Shown here in pieces: positions 1 through 14,446 of a stretch of DNA of 64,000 nt. The stretch comes from Rhopalosiphum padi (taxonomy: Eukaryota; Arthropoda; Insecta; Hemiptera; Aphididae): contig NC_083597.1 in the NCBI RefSeq assembly GCF_020882245.1, positions 23,042,652 to 23,106,651 of the forward strand. Reading direction: 5' to 3'. The position numbers were made by a program, and so were the translations under genes. The notes under the pieces were generated by a model. That model made no database searches. It had not been told where the DNA came from and saw only the letters and a program-made list of their open reading frames with translations. Each line of letters begins with the position of its first letter. The first letter of the stretch is position 1.

Positions 1-3000
1 CAAAATTTTCTTATATCTATAAATAGCTAAAAAAAAAAACACAAAATATTTCAAAAATTGCCAACAATTTTTATTTTTTCTTATTGAAAAATACTGAGAA
101 TTTATTATTTTTATCCCCTTACTCCCTTAGTACGAATTTGATCCAAAATTTACTAATAGACACCACTCCCAAAATTGAAATTCGCCAAATCAATACATTT
201 ATAACGCCCAAAAGGTAATGATAGACTGATAAAAACAAGCATCATTGTATAATCATTCCGCTCAAAATCTAAAATAATAATTTGGAAAAGTCGAGCTTAA
301 TTCTAAAGTAAACATAATTATAAAGAAAATGTTTATTCAGTTTATATTAGTTGGATTACAATGATTACATGTTTTAATGCGGCTTAGACAGTGTTGCAAC
401 TAGGATTCTTGGGGCTCGGACACAGTCAATGTATGGGGCCCTAAGGTCTATGTAAATTATATTTTTTCTAGATTACCTATACAAAAAATAAATAATGATG
501 GTGATTTTTTTTTAAAAAGCCTAAAAATATAATGTGAAGGCTCACCACCCAGTGACCATTGTATTGTTATTAAAATATATGTAACTTCTACTTCACTTTA
601 ACAAGTGTTCTTTTTTTATTATAAAATAAATATTAATTAAATCTTTTGTAAACATATATGGTTCTAAAAAAAATATTGCATAAGGCATAACATAAAGATT
701 GTATGTACCTATATTATATTTAAACATATAATTATATAAAACAATCTTTACCATATTTAAAATGATAAAAAATGTATCACAAACGACAAACATATACAAA
801 TAATAATAACTAATAAGATATCAATTGATCAAACTTGTTACTTGATATTATCTGCAATAGACAAAAAATTAACAAATTATATAACTGCAGTGCTTTGAAG
901 GAGTAAGAACTAATGACACGGGTCATGGGCGGCAATTAGTGATTACTGATTAGTCTAGCCGTCTAGGGTTAGAATGTTTATGATTTTGCAATTTTCGTAT
1001 ATTTTTCTATGTTGTCCAATAGCTTTCATTTTTCAAATTATCACTTATTTAATTTTTAATTTAATATTGTTATACGGAGTAAATAAGGTACCTACTTAAA
1101 TATATTCGTATTAGCACCAAATAGACGAAACAACGGAACATTTTAAACAAACAATAATTATTCAATGTAATTTTTTTTTAAATATGTGTATTTTATATTT
1201 AATTTAATTTTATATGGTAAATAAGAAAATTCGAAAATGTAATAGACATAGACAATAGTTAATACAACGTGCACATAAAAATAGTACCGACCTAATTTGT
1301 TTATATTCTATTAATAATTAAATTTGTCTCTACATATGTATTTATTGTATTTTTTTTGTCCACATTTCTTTATTTTTTAATGCATATTTTTCAAATTTTT
1401 CACGTATATTTAGTTGTTTTTTAGTGCATAAATGCTTATATTTTCATAAATTTTAATACATAAACATCTTAACCTCGTTTTGGAGTGGATTAACTTGTCT
1501 TTTAGTGTGAGGTTTAATTAACTAGTAGTCAGTATAGAGTTGTACGATATGCATTAAGATATAGACATTTTTTCAAAAGTTTTTGGTCAAAAGTAATTAT
1601 TACCAATTCAGTTTTCTTTTTATGATTTGTTGTAGCAGTTGTAGCCGTTGTAGGTACCTAATTAATAACTGTATAGACTATAGAGTTGAATTATTCATTA
1701 AACATTTATATAAGCATTTAGCATGTTTTAGACATGATATTATTTTTTAAAATATTTTACTTCTCTTTGTGCTATTTATAAAAATTTGAAATTTTCGATT
1801 TTATAGTTTCGTTATTTTACATATCATAAAAGGCGGTAAAATGAAAATTTAGAAATGAAAAAAATACATTGTAATTAATAATTGTACTAATTAGTAATTA
1901 TATAGTCAGTAAAACTATCAAAATTCAAAAAAAAATATATTATTGAAAATGTACCAGAATTTATGAACACAGATATGACATGAGTTCAGAGTTGGAATCG
2001 TGTTTCAAATTGTATTTGTTTTTGCTTATGAAAAAAGAAATATATTCATTGGTTCCTGCCAAAACTATGCAACGTTTTCATTTTTGTGCCAAAGTTATCT
2101 TAAAGAATTTTTTCAGCTCCTACATCGCCCAACACCATATCTGTTTAAAAACATTTTAGTCTATTTTAAAAATCATACATATTTTATTTTATGTAGGTAG
2201 GTTCCGCAATATAATTAAAGTTTCTATTATTAAAATTATTTTGACATACCTACCTATTATAGAGACATCAAGTTATATAAGTACGAGTAAAATATTTTTT
2301 TATCTTTTGATTTTTGTCTAGAATGATGAATGATGAAAAAATTAGTTTAAGAATTATACACATATTATATTGATAAGTTTAGTGACGTTAAATGTTGATG
2401 TTGATTACTTAATAAGTCTATTTTTTTTTTGCAAAAACCAATTACTGAATATGGATGTATTGGGGATTGTCGGTGCTGGATTTAATTTAAAATTAATTTA
2501 AACCCTAAGTTTAAGATAAGGTACATTTTAGCTAGTGACTAGTGATGTGGCATGATTATGGTGACCAAATACCAATTCATGTAAAAGTGGTAGTAGGTAT
2601 CTTAGAGATTTCAGAATCATTTATAATTTATAAATAATATACATATGTAATATTATGTACTTTATACATTTAGGTTGTATGGAGAGTTAGCCTCCACAAC
2701 ATTAACACGGGTAAAATAACAATAATCTAACCTGAGTGAATACTTATTTTTAATAGTTGCTTTATAGAAAAAAAAGGTCACGTCGTCATTGCTTTAAAAC
2801 TACACCGAATAATAAATTATAATTACCTGACCAAGATTAAATGATAACTATTTATAAATTTGATTGTTGTAACTTGTAGATAACGCATATTTTAGTGCCT
2901 ATTTAGAACCGGCAACCGCATTTAAACTTGAATGTGTATAGTTTATCATTTCTTTGAAAAATGATCTTTGAACTTAAATGTCGATAATTTAAAAATATGT

Positions 3001-4732
3001 AAATAACGAATTGAATAATAGGTATATTTATCACTCAAATAAATTATTACAAAACCATTTGAAATATTACTATGCCGCTTAGGTACCTAATATACTTTAC
3101 CATAGGAAAATAATCGATAGGTACTATTACGATTTTTGGAAGTATTATTATTTATATTATATTTTGGATAAAGATTTTTAAGTACAAGTAGTTTACTACT
3201 TTTTCTTACAATTTATTAATTGATGACATACATAACGATTTACATGTAGTAATATTATAATCCAATGATATAATGGCATACAGTGTATGGTAATGGTAGT
3301 ATGGTACCACCATTAATTAAGCGAGAGTAGGTATATAAAAAAAAATGAAGGTAAATGATAAACAAACAACTACCTATACTCTATAGGTATTACTGTTATT
3401 AGCCATGACTGAGCAACCAAACCGAACGGACTAATATAATATAATATAAATATATTAGTCGGTCAGTCTCAGTCAGTTTTTAGCAGTGGTAGATGTCGCA
3501 TCTTTTATTCTTGTATTTTTACTCGCGTAATAGACAAGTGGTTATTAATGTTGGCGATTTATACCGTGATTTAACTGGTAAGATTTTGTTGGTAATATTT
3601 AATTTTAACTAGATATAGTGTGTGCTTAATATTAATTGTAAATTATAAGTGTACATTGAATATATACATAACGTACAATATACAATGTACATTTATACAT
3701 TATATTATATACTTCATGTATGATGTATGCCATGCTTATTATAATATGTTGTTAAACTTAAATCGTCTTCATTATTTAATCGTTTTTATGAATGTTTAAA
3801 TAGGTATCAGGTAGGCACCTACAAACAACTTGTATATAAATGCGTTTTATGAAATATTTAGTTTTAATTATAATAAAATTATCATAATTTATAATAATTA
3901 TACAATAGCTAATTAGCTTAAATTAAAAACATTTGATCACTTGAATAACTCTACAGACTACAATAATTTTTAATTATTTATAAAGAAATAATTTTTTAAT
4001 GGTTTTTTGATTTATCACGTTATTATTATGTACCTACCCATTGACAGTAAATGAAAATAAAGGTATAATTTAGGTACTATTAATTTGTAAAATATACAAA
4101 TAAAATGTAGTAGAAGCTTGGTATACATTACACCGTTTGTCATAAATCATCATCATTATTATTATATAATATTTATAACAATTATAGTTAGAAGTTTTTA
4201 TAGGTAAGTTCAAATATTAACTATTAACTAATAATGTAGATTAAAATGTATTATGTATTTAATATTTATGCTAATATATCAATTAGTTACACTAAATTAT
4301 CAATTTGATATATTAATTACCAATATTTATAGTAAACTGTTATAACATTTTTAAAAATAATATTAATTTAATATTTAATATATAGGTATTAAAATGTTTA
4401 ATTATAACTTATAAATTATAAGTAGTAAATTACGTAGTAAATTTTATTACCTATGTATATTTTATTTAACACTAATAATAAATAGACAGTACATTTGTAG
4501 GTACTTGCACTTACTTGTTCTATTTTTAAATACCTATCTAGTATAGACAATAAAGTAAATATATTAATATTAGTAGTATATTTAATCTATGGTACTATTT
4601 TACTATTTTGCTAAGAAGTAGCTAATAGCAATGCAATAGTATTGCTAACAATTATACTACCATAAAAAAAAAATGTATATTTTCATAATGATTGACAATT
4701 TGAAATATTTGATTATTAATTTTATAGTTTGA

Positions 4733-4777
<45 letters not shown>

Positions 4778-6233
4778 TTTCAGAATATTATTATAGTTTT
4801 TTTTTATACTATTGTATTTTGACTAAATAAAATCTATAATTCTAGATAATATATAATTAATAATTATAAATAGAAAAATATACTTGGAGTTTAGGACAGT
4901 TATTAATTTATTATTATTTAAAAACATTATAATTTATATATCTACATGTTAATAATTTATTTTATAATTTATGATTACTTATTTGACATTAATAATTTGT
5001 CAATTATCAAGCCATACTAAAATCCACGTATGATTGTATTGAAAGTGTGCCTATACATCTGAAGACCAAAATATTTAAGTTAACATGATTATCTTAAACC
5101 TTTTAGTAAAGAAATGCTTACAGACTTCAGTGATACTGATAACTGATAAACCACTATACTGTAATGAACTTTATAAATAATAGAGACAATATAGCATGAT
5201 ATTTATTAAATAAATATGTATAAATATTATTGCTAATAAGTAATAAGTAATTAATAATATTTATAGTCTGATTGGTACTTGATTGTTATTCTTTATTGTT
5301 TCCATTTTATTACATTAAATGTATAGAGCTTATATTATTAATAAAATAATACCTACATGCTATGTCTTACATAATATATTACTTATTATACAATAATTAG
5401 TTTATTTTGTTGTTTTTAGAGCTCACTAAAAGTGATTACCTAGGTACTTAAAAAATAATATCTTGAAGAAGTATGGATTTGTTTTATCATCAAAATAGGT
5501 ACCTAATATTAATTTATGATAAATATAAATGCACATTTTTATATGTTTAGAGTTATTTATATTATTTAAAACTCAAAATGTAATGAACAATTACTAGACG
5601 TCTAGATTATTAAATAAAACATATTATTATATTATGCCTGGTAATTAATTCTTTCAAATGTAAACACAAAAAACAATTTTTGGAAAGTTCTTCAAAATTT
5701 TGAAAATAATATTATGCATTTTATTGACTGTATTAATCTAAAAAAAAAAAAAAAATACAAAACATAGTTTGAAATTACTACTACATTTTAATTTTTTTTT
5801 TATGTTTCTTACTTTTCTTGATGTATAACAATTACCAGTAAATTATTAATGTATATTAATTAGACATACATTTTAATTAATATACAATGTATGTTGTCGT
5901 TTATAGAAGTTAAACTCATGAAAGCATACAATGATAAGAAGGGGGAAAGTTATAACTATTCTATAGAAGGTTTTGAGTGTACCTCATCATTGAGGAGTAA
6001 TTCACTGTAATGTATGTATCAAGTTTGTGTTCAATAATAAATCATTATATATATAATTTTGAGCAGACGATCTGTCAACTTATATATTTTTTGATATGTT
6101 TATTTTGCTAAATGCTAATAAAGTAATTTATTTTACTAATACTAATATAGTAGGTTGAATTATTTTTTGATGACAATACATTATATTTTAAAATGTAATT
6201 TTGAATTTAAAATATAATACAATCAGTGGCGCC
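1..6233. other. Non-coding AT-rich stretch, no gene seen
   Basis: No open frame here has a recognisable domain or a believable splice pattern. The region is AT-rich spacer with scattered words such as TAGGTACCTA. Around 3440-3560 there is a small patch with repeated CAGTC words and slightly higher GC. It could be a remote 5' UTR exon or promoter, but nothing decides this. Near 389-445 is a fragment ending in GGGGCTCGGACAC that looks like a transposon edge. Confidence 0.6.
4735..4771. repeat. (TA)n microsatellite
   Basis: An uninterrupted run of about 18 TA dinucleotides. Confidence 0.95.
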
Positions 6234-6600
6234 GAAGTTCATTTCAAATCATGTTGTGAAATTAAACATTTTTATTTAGACATCCACCATCTAAATTTGT
6301 TTTATAGACCCATATTATATAACATCTTTATATAACTACTAATTATAGCTAGATGGACATAGAACCATCTAAAATTGTTGACCTGGATTGTATTATATTG
6401 CTTTAGATTTTGGAGAATTAAGCCATTTATATAAGTGTAATGTATTTATGATAGCTTGAATTCAACAAATACTTTATTTGGACACTAGATATTAACTTTA
6501 AGTCCGACATTAAAAATAAGCCTATGGGCTATGGGAAACACCATCCACCCAAAACATGTCTTGCGGTCGCAATACTTGGACATAGTGTTTGGCGCCACTG
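6234..6600. mobile_element. Short DNA transposon (MITE), CAGTGGCGCC ends
   Basis: The element starts CAGTGGCGCCGAA and ends GGCGCCACTG, so the termini are inverted. The 8 bp on each side (AATACAAT and AGTATAAT) match at 6 of 8 positions, as a decayed 8-bp target-site duplication would. It has no coding capacity. Length is 367 bp. Terminal CAGTG plus an 8-bp duplication suggests a hAT-type non-autonomous element (inference). Confidence 0.75.
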
Positions 6601-9030
6601 AGTATAATATACGCTAAAATTTTCAAGTACCTTTAAATAATATTTTTAAATCATAACAAAACAACTTCAATAGTTATTCTTTGTAAAGTGTCTAATTTCG
6701 TCTAAATTTGAACTTAAAATATCTTTAAAATATGTTGTTTATATATTTTTGATTTTTAATTTTTAATTTTTGGTAAACTACTTATAAGAACCCTTGTATT
6801 AAAATTTTAATCCTTATCTATAACAATTGAACATTGTCTATGAATGGCTAATAAAAATCAGTTAAGTATTTATTTTTAAGTTATTCCTTATATTAATACT
6901 AATTTTGTGTAAAAATTGTTGTTTTTGCTTAATTTTTTTTTCCTGATTATTTTAAAAATATTAATTTTTATAGAATGAGTTTTTTCACTGTTAAAAGAAT
7001 TATCATACACATAGATTGTAATATTGTATGGGTAATTTTTAAAAATACAATTTCTAATATTCATTTTCCAGTTTATGTTCTATAATTACTTAAATGTTTA
7101 AAATATTTTTTATTTATAGAAAACCAGCACATTATTTGAAATTTACCCCCTTGGAACGCAAAAAAATCTGGAAGCGATGTCTTTCTGTGTTAGTTTATCA
7201 CTCATTCGCTCATTTAACTTACTTATTATATTACTCTTATACAATATACATATATTTTTTTATAATCTGTTTATCTGCTAGTTATAACTAAAATCATTGT
7301 GGGTAATGATTATTTTTTTGAATAATTGCCATTTAATAAAAAAATAAAATAAAAACATGTTATTTAGTTAATAAACAAAAACAATTTTAACTGGTAAATA
7401 TTTATGTTACAGATTTGTAAACAAATTTGTAGTTTGTCCCATTGTCCCTTCTATTTTTAATATACGTCATAATAATTAGTTTGGAAAATATTTTGTATAA
7501 TAATATTTCTATTATATATTATAATCTGTTTATCTGTTTACTAAAACTAAAATCGTTTTTGGAAATAACCTTGATGTTGCGAAAACATATTTTTGTTATG
7601 CGATTGTTATGAACAGCTTACCGAATATCATATAGTAATAAGCCTACAGCTTGTTTTTTGCTTTTATTATACATATATATTATATTATATACATTGACAC
7701 TATTCAAGGTCAATACTGAACTGTTGTCTCGCTTACCTGTACTACGTCATTTACGCACATATCAATAAATACGTAAAGGCAAAATAAAATAAATTAATGT
7801 TATTTATAGGTATACTATAGCTGTTTTTCTGTTTATGTCGAAATTTAAAATGTTTATTTAATACTTGAAAAATTAATTAGATACATTATTAAATTGTATA
7901 TTTGGTCTATTTTTTAAATCATATTTAAATGATGAGTCAGAGTCAACAAACGGCCTTTTAGTTATTTACTGCAGTTGTTATTGTGTTTAAAGGTCAAAGA
8001 ATCACTTAAAGTACTTCTGAACTACCTACTGAAGTGTATATTAAAACAAGATCAATATTTTTTTTAATTTTTATAAATATTTATAATTTTTTAATACTAA
8101 GAAATTAAGAATAAATGTAATTTATAGCAGAGTGATTAATATATTGATTTTACAATGATGTATATTCTTTTTTGTGTGACTACGAAAGTAGTCAAAACAC
8201 GCTTCAATTTCTAAAAAAAGATGATTTTAAATAGAAAAATGGATCTAGTTTGTACTTTAGAAAAGTTAAAAATTAACAGTTTTTTTTCAAAATAATTGGG
8301 AAAAGGAAATAAAAAATTAAGGAAAATTGGAAATTTATAAGGTAAACTAGTTTTTAAACTTTGATTTCTTTATTTTGTTATATTTTAAGAACGAATAACT
8401 AGAAATCTTAAATTTTTATCAAGTGTAAAATTGTGAAAGTGTAGTAGTGCTTATATAATATAAACTTTATTATCATTTATGTGTATGACATAATTTTTAA
8501 TATATTTTTTTGAGCTATTTATTATTTGAGCTAAATTTTTAATTTTAAACTTTTTAAAATTTTTTTGATAAATGCTAATAACAAATTGATTTATAGAAAT
8601 TACAAAAATCAAAAATTACAAATTATTTTCTAGTTCGAAATTGGTAAAAAAAGGTTTAGTTTATACTTAAGATTTGGAAATTTTATATTAAGTCCTTTAT
8701 AAGTTATTTAACTTAAATAGAAAAAATTCTTCTAGAAAGTCAATGTTTTATGACTGTTTGAAATTCCAATTTTTACGACATTAAATTTTCATCAATATAA
8801 AAAAAACTATTCTCATCAAATGATTTTTGTTTTTTGTTGTAACTTAAAATCACTTAAAATTATTCGGTGGGTCAGAATTCATGAATAATTAATACAAGAT
8901 CACACATAAGTTGTTGTATATTTATTAATAAAATTAAAAATATATTTTCACACTTTTATTTTATATTCAATTCAAGTTCAAATTCTTAAAAAAGTTATAA
9001 AATCTTCAATTTTTATAGTTTTAAAATTTT

Positions 9031-9231
9031 TTGCTAGCATTAAAAAATCTTTTAAATATTCAAACACAATTATTTTCTACGGATATCTTTAGTTATTACG
9101 AAATCATGTATATTAACGATGATAATCAGGCACGTAAACACTACACAGGACTACAGGAGGGTGTTTTGAATGTTCAAACATTGCCCGAAATATTTGGGTT
9201 TTTGTATGGTTATTTACTTATTCAATTTTAA
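9031..9231 (+). pseudogene. Possible transposase fragment
   Basis: An open frame of about 66 codons contains DDNQARKHYTGLQ followed by LNVQTLPEIFGFLYG. This resembles the 'FYTGLP...VF..L..F' segment near the N-terminus of DDE-type transposases that are common in aphid and other arthropod repeats. The start codon is not ATG, there is no catalytic region, and flanking sequence is AT-rich and stop-filled. It is a fragment at best. The family match is from memory of the motif and is weak. It may belong with the element edge about 130 bp downstream. Confidence 0.3.
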
Positions 9232-9357
9232 TGTTAATTTTGTTATATCAATGTTTGTATTTAAATAAGTATTGCAAATATACCTAATTTTCATAAAAAA
9301 TATTGTATATTTATTAAAAAAGTTCTACTTTACAATAACTGATTTTTAAAACAATCC

Positions 9358-9403
9358 CCCCCTCCCAAAAAAAAAAACTTTCTTCTGCGTACGCCACTGA
9401 CGA
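9358..9403. mobile_element. Solo right end of a CAGTGGCG-type element
   Basis: A C-run followed by an A-run leads into CGTACGCCACTG, the inverse of the CAGTGGCGTACG-type termini used by other short elements in this window. No matching left end was found nearby, so this is a truncated copy. Confidence 0.5.
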
Positions 9404-11641
9404 TAATGATTATTTATAATGACCACTATTTTGTTATAATAAAATTCTAAAACATTATTCTTGGGAACCTAACGTTTATAATATATATTTTGAATTCATG
9501 AATTTTACTATTTTCAATGACATTTCCAAAATATGTTGATTGGTTTTAAGATATTACCTAATTATAATATCACACTGTACAATAAGGCGTTGGAATAAAT
9601 TCGTTATTAAAGGGAAAAATGTTAATATTTTATCTGCTATACGAATAACATTAGATATTTTAATCATATATATGTACGACTATATCCGAGTATTTGTTTT
9701 TGCTGTTTTTTATGGTCTCAATTGTAATGTACTTAACAAATATTCTAATATGTCTATAAATAGGTACGATTTTTTCACGTATTGCAATATCAGTTTTTAT
9801 AAAATATTATTTATTTACTTAGTTGCCAATTGTCATTACAACTGTAGCGTAAAATAAGCTACGCGAAATCGTTATAAATATCACCTATTAACGATTAATC
9901 GTTGTAATTGTAGCTATAGTTTAGTTGTTATAGCAACTGTAACGGTTAGAAAAAATGTATCCAGCCCAAAAACAAATATATTATTATATATTATTATTTT
10001 TATATTTATGCTTTATGAAGTATCACTCTGTACATGTAATATTATTATTTGTTAATAAATGAGTAATCAACGTTACTTGCTAGTTTAGTACAATAGTAAA
10101 ATAGACATAATAGAGCATTTTAAACTACCTATAAATTAATTACTAATGGTTATAACTTTATAAGTTTATTTGTGCGTAATACTTATAATATCAAAGCATG
10201 CACCCACTATATGTCTATATGCCAGTTATCAGTATTATAATTTGTGATATAAATATAGAAAATAAAAGGTGTTTTAATGTTTTATACAGACTAATTTTAT
10301 TTAATAAGACTATAATATCGTCATTAACGGATTTACCGACAGTGGTCAAGACTAAAGGGATATGGATCCCCTTCCCTATGAACATTAAACAATATATTGA
10401 ACAAACTATTATACTAGTTATATTACTATATTACTATGTCTGTTTAAGGTTATTTGCTTTGTATAGGAAAATATTATTTTTTATAAGTCATATATTATTT
10501 CGATTCTCTTAATATCCAACTTCGCATAGTTTTACGTTCTACTTATTCTAATCCACATTGCCTATTATTAATTATATTTAAAAAATTATAAGTTATATTA
10601 AAAATATGGTAAATGGTACATTATATACCTAAATGTCCTACTGCAATAAATCACTCAATCTAACTAATGTAAATGGTCCCGCAGATATCACGAATTTATA
10701 CAATTCTGGAATATTTTAACTATGAAGGTATTAAAAATCTATTATATATTAAAGATATAGCCAGGTAAATCTAGTTCAATAGTATTTATTACTTAGGTAT
10801 GTACATTTTGTATAACATTAAAGATTGAACTTTTAATCAACACAATGCATTATATTCTTATATTCTAATTTGCAATACCATGTACTTGTAGGTTTTTTTT
10901 TGTTCTTTAAAATGACATTGAACGAGACTAGAATTGAAAATAAAAACTATATTATATGATATAATAGATATATACTATCGTGTTCTTCCGGTACGCTTCA
11001 CAAGGTGGTTACTGGTTAGGTAACTAATTCTCAATATTAAAATATTTTAACTATCAAAACCTATCTTATTATTAAAGCATTTTTATTAGGATTGTAAAAT
11101 AATCATACTTAGCCTATCAATAGTGTAATGCGTTGTTTTCTGTTTTTAACTAAACTTTTTTTACTTACAGTTAATTTTAAGTGATTCCTAAAGTAATATA
11201 TCAAATAAAATTTAATAATTTAAATTTTACTAATAGTTTACAATATAACATATTTTTAAAATTAAACGTATAATAATAAATAATAATAATAGGTACATAA
11301 TATCATATAATAAGTCACTTATACACATACATATGCATATCATATTTAATTTAATATTTATAAAAAAAAATGTTTTCCTTAGTAAATAAAATATCTAATA
11401 CGTGTAAAATATAATATCATATTTCATTTAATTTTTTTGGTATTTATATTTGTTAGCTAATATATTTACATAATCCTTAATTATTATTTCATTAGTATTT
11501 AATTATTTTAATTGACTTATATTTTACTTTCTATAGATAATATTCTTTTTCTTATTGGTTTCCTAGGTGCGTGGACTTTTTAGATTACTTTTTAATATTA
11601 TAGTATGTGTTTGCATATTTTTTAAAACTTAAAAATGTATA

Positions 11642-12767
11642 CAGTGTGTTTCCTTTTAAAGGTAACACGACATATTTCAATTATAGTGACCTCAGACTGA
11701 TATAGAGTTTTCTGGAAGAGATAGAGAATACCTATAAATACACATTTTTTGATGATTTTCAAATTTTGTATCCTTTAATGTACTCTTGCGCAATACAACT
11801 TTAATTTTTTTTAAATAACAGCAGGTGTTTTCAATACCAATACGGATAAACCGAATTTTTTCAAAATAATTTTGACCTCTCAACAGTCTCAACTATGATG
11901 ACATTGAATTTTTCGACAATTATTCTATGATTTTATAAATTTCCGTGCGATTCTTCGTATTTTTTTTTTTTGCTCATAATATGTTTTTAGACATTAAATA
12001 AATTATTTTTAAGAATTTATTTGACTTAATTTATACATTTACTCCAAGTTTTGTTTTTTTTACTATGTAATGTAATGTGAATAGTGTAAAAAAAATTGAC
12101 ACATCATTTATAATTTCTATTATTTATTTATTGTTGAGCTATATATATTATATTATTATCTTGTATCAATCTGTAATTGTTGAACTATAATAGTTGCTAC
12201 TAAAAGTTCTAAAATAATGATAATAAAAAAAAATTATTTATTTAAAAATTGAATTAATACCAATATCTGTTTTACAATTTTTTCAAAATTTAGCCCATCA
12301 TTCTCCGTGCACGGCTGCAGATGACGCATTTCTTCCATTGGGGTAGTTGCTAAAATGTTTTTTCTTTAAATTTCACATAAATTTACAATTTTATAATTAT
12401 TAATTATAATATTTATATTATGCGGAGTCGCACGGAAATTTGTGAAATCATAGGCAAACATCGAAAATTTAATGATTTAAATTAAAACATTTGTTTGTTG
12501 TCATTCAGTCAATTTTGGTTTTAGAACCATAGTTAAGAGATCAAAATGACTTAAAATAATTCGATTTATTCTTATTTGGTATTAAAAACACGTGTTTCTA
12601 TTAAAAAAAAAAATACAAGCTGTATTGTGCATAGTGCATACGCACATTGAAATTCACACTCAAAAAATATGTATTTACGTATTCTCTATCTCTTCCCGAA
12701 AAGTTCATATCAATCTGAGGTCATTGGACTGAAATATTTCATGGTACTTTCAAAAAGAAATACACTG
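11642..12767. mobile_element. 1.1-kb foldback element with TA target duplication
   Basis: The left end CAGTGTGTTTCC and right end AAATACACTG are inverted copies, each flanked by TA. The inverted similarity continues inward. The block with CTCAGACTGATAT at 11690-11705 pairs with ATATCAATCTGAG at 12706-12718. AAATTTCCGTGCGA near 11938 pairs with TCGCACGGAAATTT near 12427. The arms are therefore about 300 bp, with an AT-rich centre. No transposase is present. The TA duplication and CAGTG ends suggest a Tc1/mariner-related non-autonomous element (inference). Confidence 0.75.
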
Positions 12768-13984
12768 TATCATATGTTTGGGTTGGGATAATCTGTACAA
12801 TTTCGAATGAAAAGATTCGCAAGCATTGGTATTTGGTGGTTCTTTGTAAGCTTGAACATTTTTCTGCCTATAAACTCGGAGGAACTATTGAATCTTCGTT
12901 GATATATATATATAATAATCATACTATAAACAGTATAAACATAATTGTATCTTTCATAAATGTTTCACCTCTGTAGTTCTGTATTAATGTACTAAATTTA
13001 CTTATCGATAGGAAAGTCAGTATAAAGTCAGTATAGTTTGAAATATTTTTATCAAACATAGGTAAATAACCACTAAAAATTATATATAAATTGTTTATAA
13101 GATATTAAATTTAATATTGTTAACTTAATGTTTTAATACTAAATAGTTTCATAAAAAGTAATAATATTTTAAATCAGTTTAGAAACCACCGAAAACCACA
13201 AAAATAAATATGTTTAATAATTTTATTGGGGGTGTAATTTATGTTATCTTATTTTAAAATAAGAGTGAGACGAATTTGTGCACACCGAGAGGTACAATGT
13301 ATAATGTATATAAGGTACCACTACGACTCATTATAACATAATTTTAATTGAATACATGTTATTTTTTTATTTTACTACTTTGTATTGGTCTAGACTCTAG
13401 GTGCTCTTCTCATCCCTGTAGATACGAGTATAACTATCTGTTATAAATTTATAATGGTCTAATAAAACGTTTTTATAAACAAAAATAAGCATATTCCATG
13501 TTTACATTGTGTGCAGACAATACCTTAATACCTTCCAATCGGTCAAGGGACACACCCCAACTTTATTGTCTTTATGCATAATAATATGTGCTTGATATCT
13601 ATACGATGTGTTACAATGATTTATATTTTTTTTACCACTAACTATTTACATAGGTATATGTATATTGAATAATATTTATATGTTAATATGTATACCTAAT
13701 GGCTAATACCTATTTATATTTTATATACATTGTGTACACGCGATTTCTAATTCAAAACTATCAATTCAATCAATTCTATATTATATTATGATCTATTACT
13801 AGTCTATAACAGTGCTTGAAATGCATTGTTTAATTTTAATTTTTCATTGTTTTTCAAAAGTCTACTAATGGCGTGAACAATTACAGTTCCTATTATAGGA
13901 AATATTAAATATTTTGTATACTTATATAGTATATACTAAATAATAAAATTATTCAGCACTCGACAGAATTAATAAAATAAATAG

Positions 13985-14446
13985 ACTTAAGAGGATGCCA
14001 GCTTAGTATTTGTTATCTCTCTCTAACCCTGCACGCGCAACATAGCAAATTTTATGTTCATAAAAATGACTATAATCAGTAAAATCATAATAATTTTTAA
14101 AATTAGAGTGAAAGGACCTATTATAAAATTTAAAGTTAAGAACATTATCTAGGGCTTCTCATAAGTGTTTTATTATATTTTTATTTTATAGTGAGTTATG
14201 AGTTTTTTAAGATCCATAAACAATTTACAATTTTAAAATACTCATAACTCGCTTTAAAATAAAAATATAATAAAACGCTTATGAGATACCCTAGATAATG
14301 TTCTTAACTTTAAATTCTATAATAGGTCATTTCACTCTAATTTGAGATATGAATATGGTTATAGTCATTTTTGTGAACATAAAATTTGCCATGTTTCGCG
14401 TGGGTTAGAGAGAGATAACAAATACTACGCTGGCATCCTCTTAAGT
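13985..14446. mobile_element. Near-perfect foldback (hairpin) element
   Basis: The left arm starts ACTTAAGAGGATGCCAGC and the right arm ends GCTGGCATCCTCTTAAGT. The arms match almost base for base for about 200 bp each, through GTTATCTCTCTCTAACCC, the AACATTATCTAGGG block and CATAAGTGTTTTATTATA. Only a small centre near 14210-14225 is unpaired. Arm similarity is higher than in other foldbacks here, so it is probably young or kept by gene conversion (inference). No coding capacity. Confidence 0.85.

Larger units (their letters stand above)
6601..11641. other. Non-coding AT-rich stretch, only transposon remnants
   Basis: No gene was recognised. Apart from the possible transposase remnant at 9031-9231 and the element edge at 9358-9403, this is unremarkable spacer. 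Several 60-110 codon open frames occur, but they are rich in F, I, L, Y and N in the way AT-rich random frames are. They have no plausible splice context. Confidence 0.6.

Noticed and set aside
9540..9857. 105-codon + strand open frame
   Set aside because: Composition is F/I/Y/N-rich as expected of AT-rich random sequence; no domain, no signal peptide logic, no neighbours.
10198..10512. 104-codon + strand open frame
   Set aside because: It starts with ATG and is long for this composition, but it shows no recognisable motif and no splice or promoter context.
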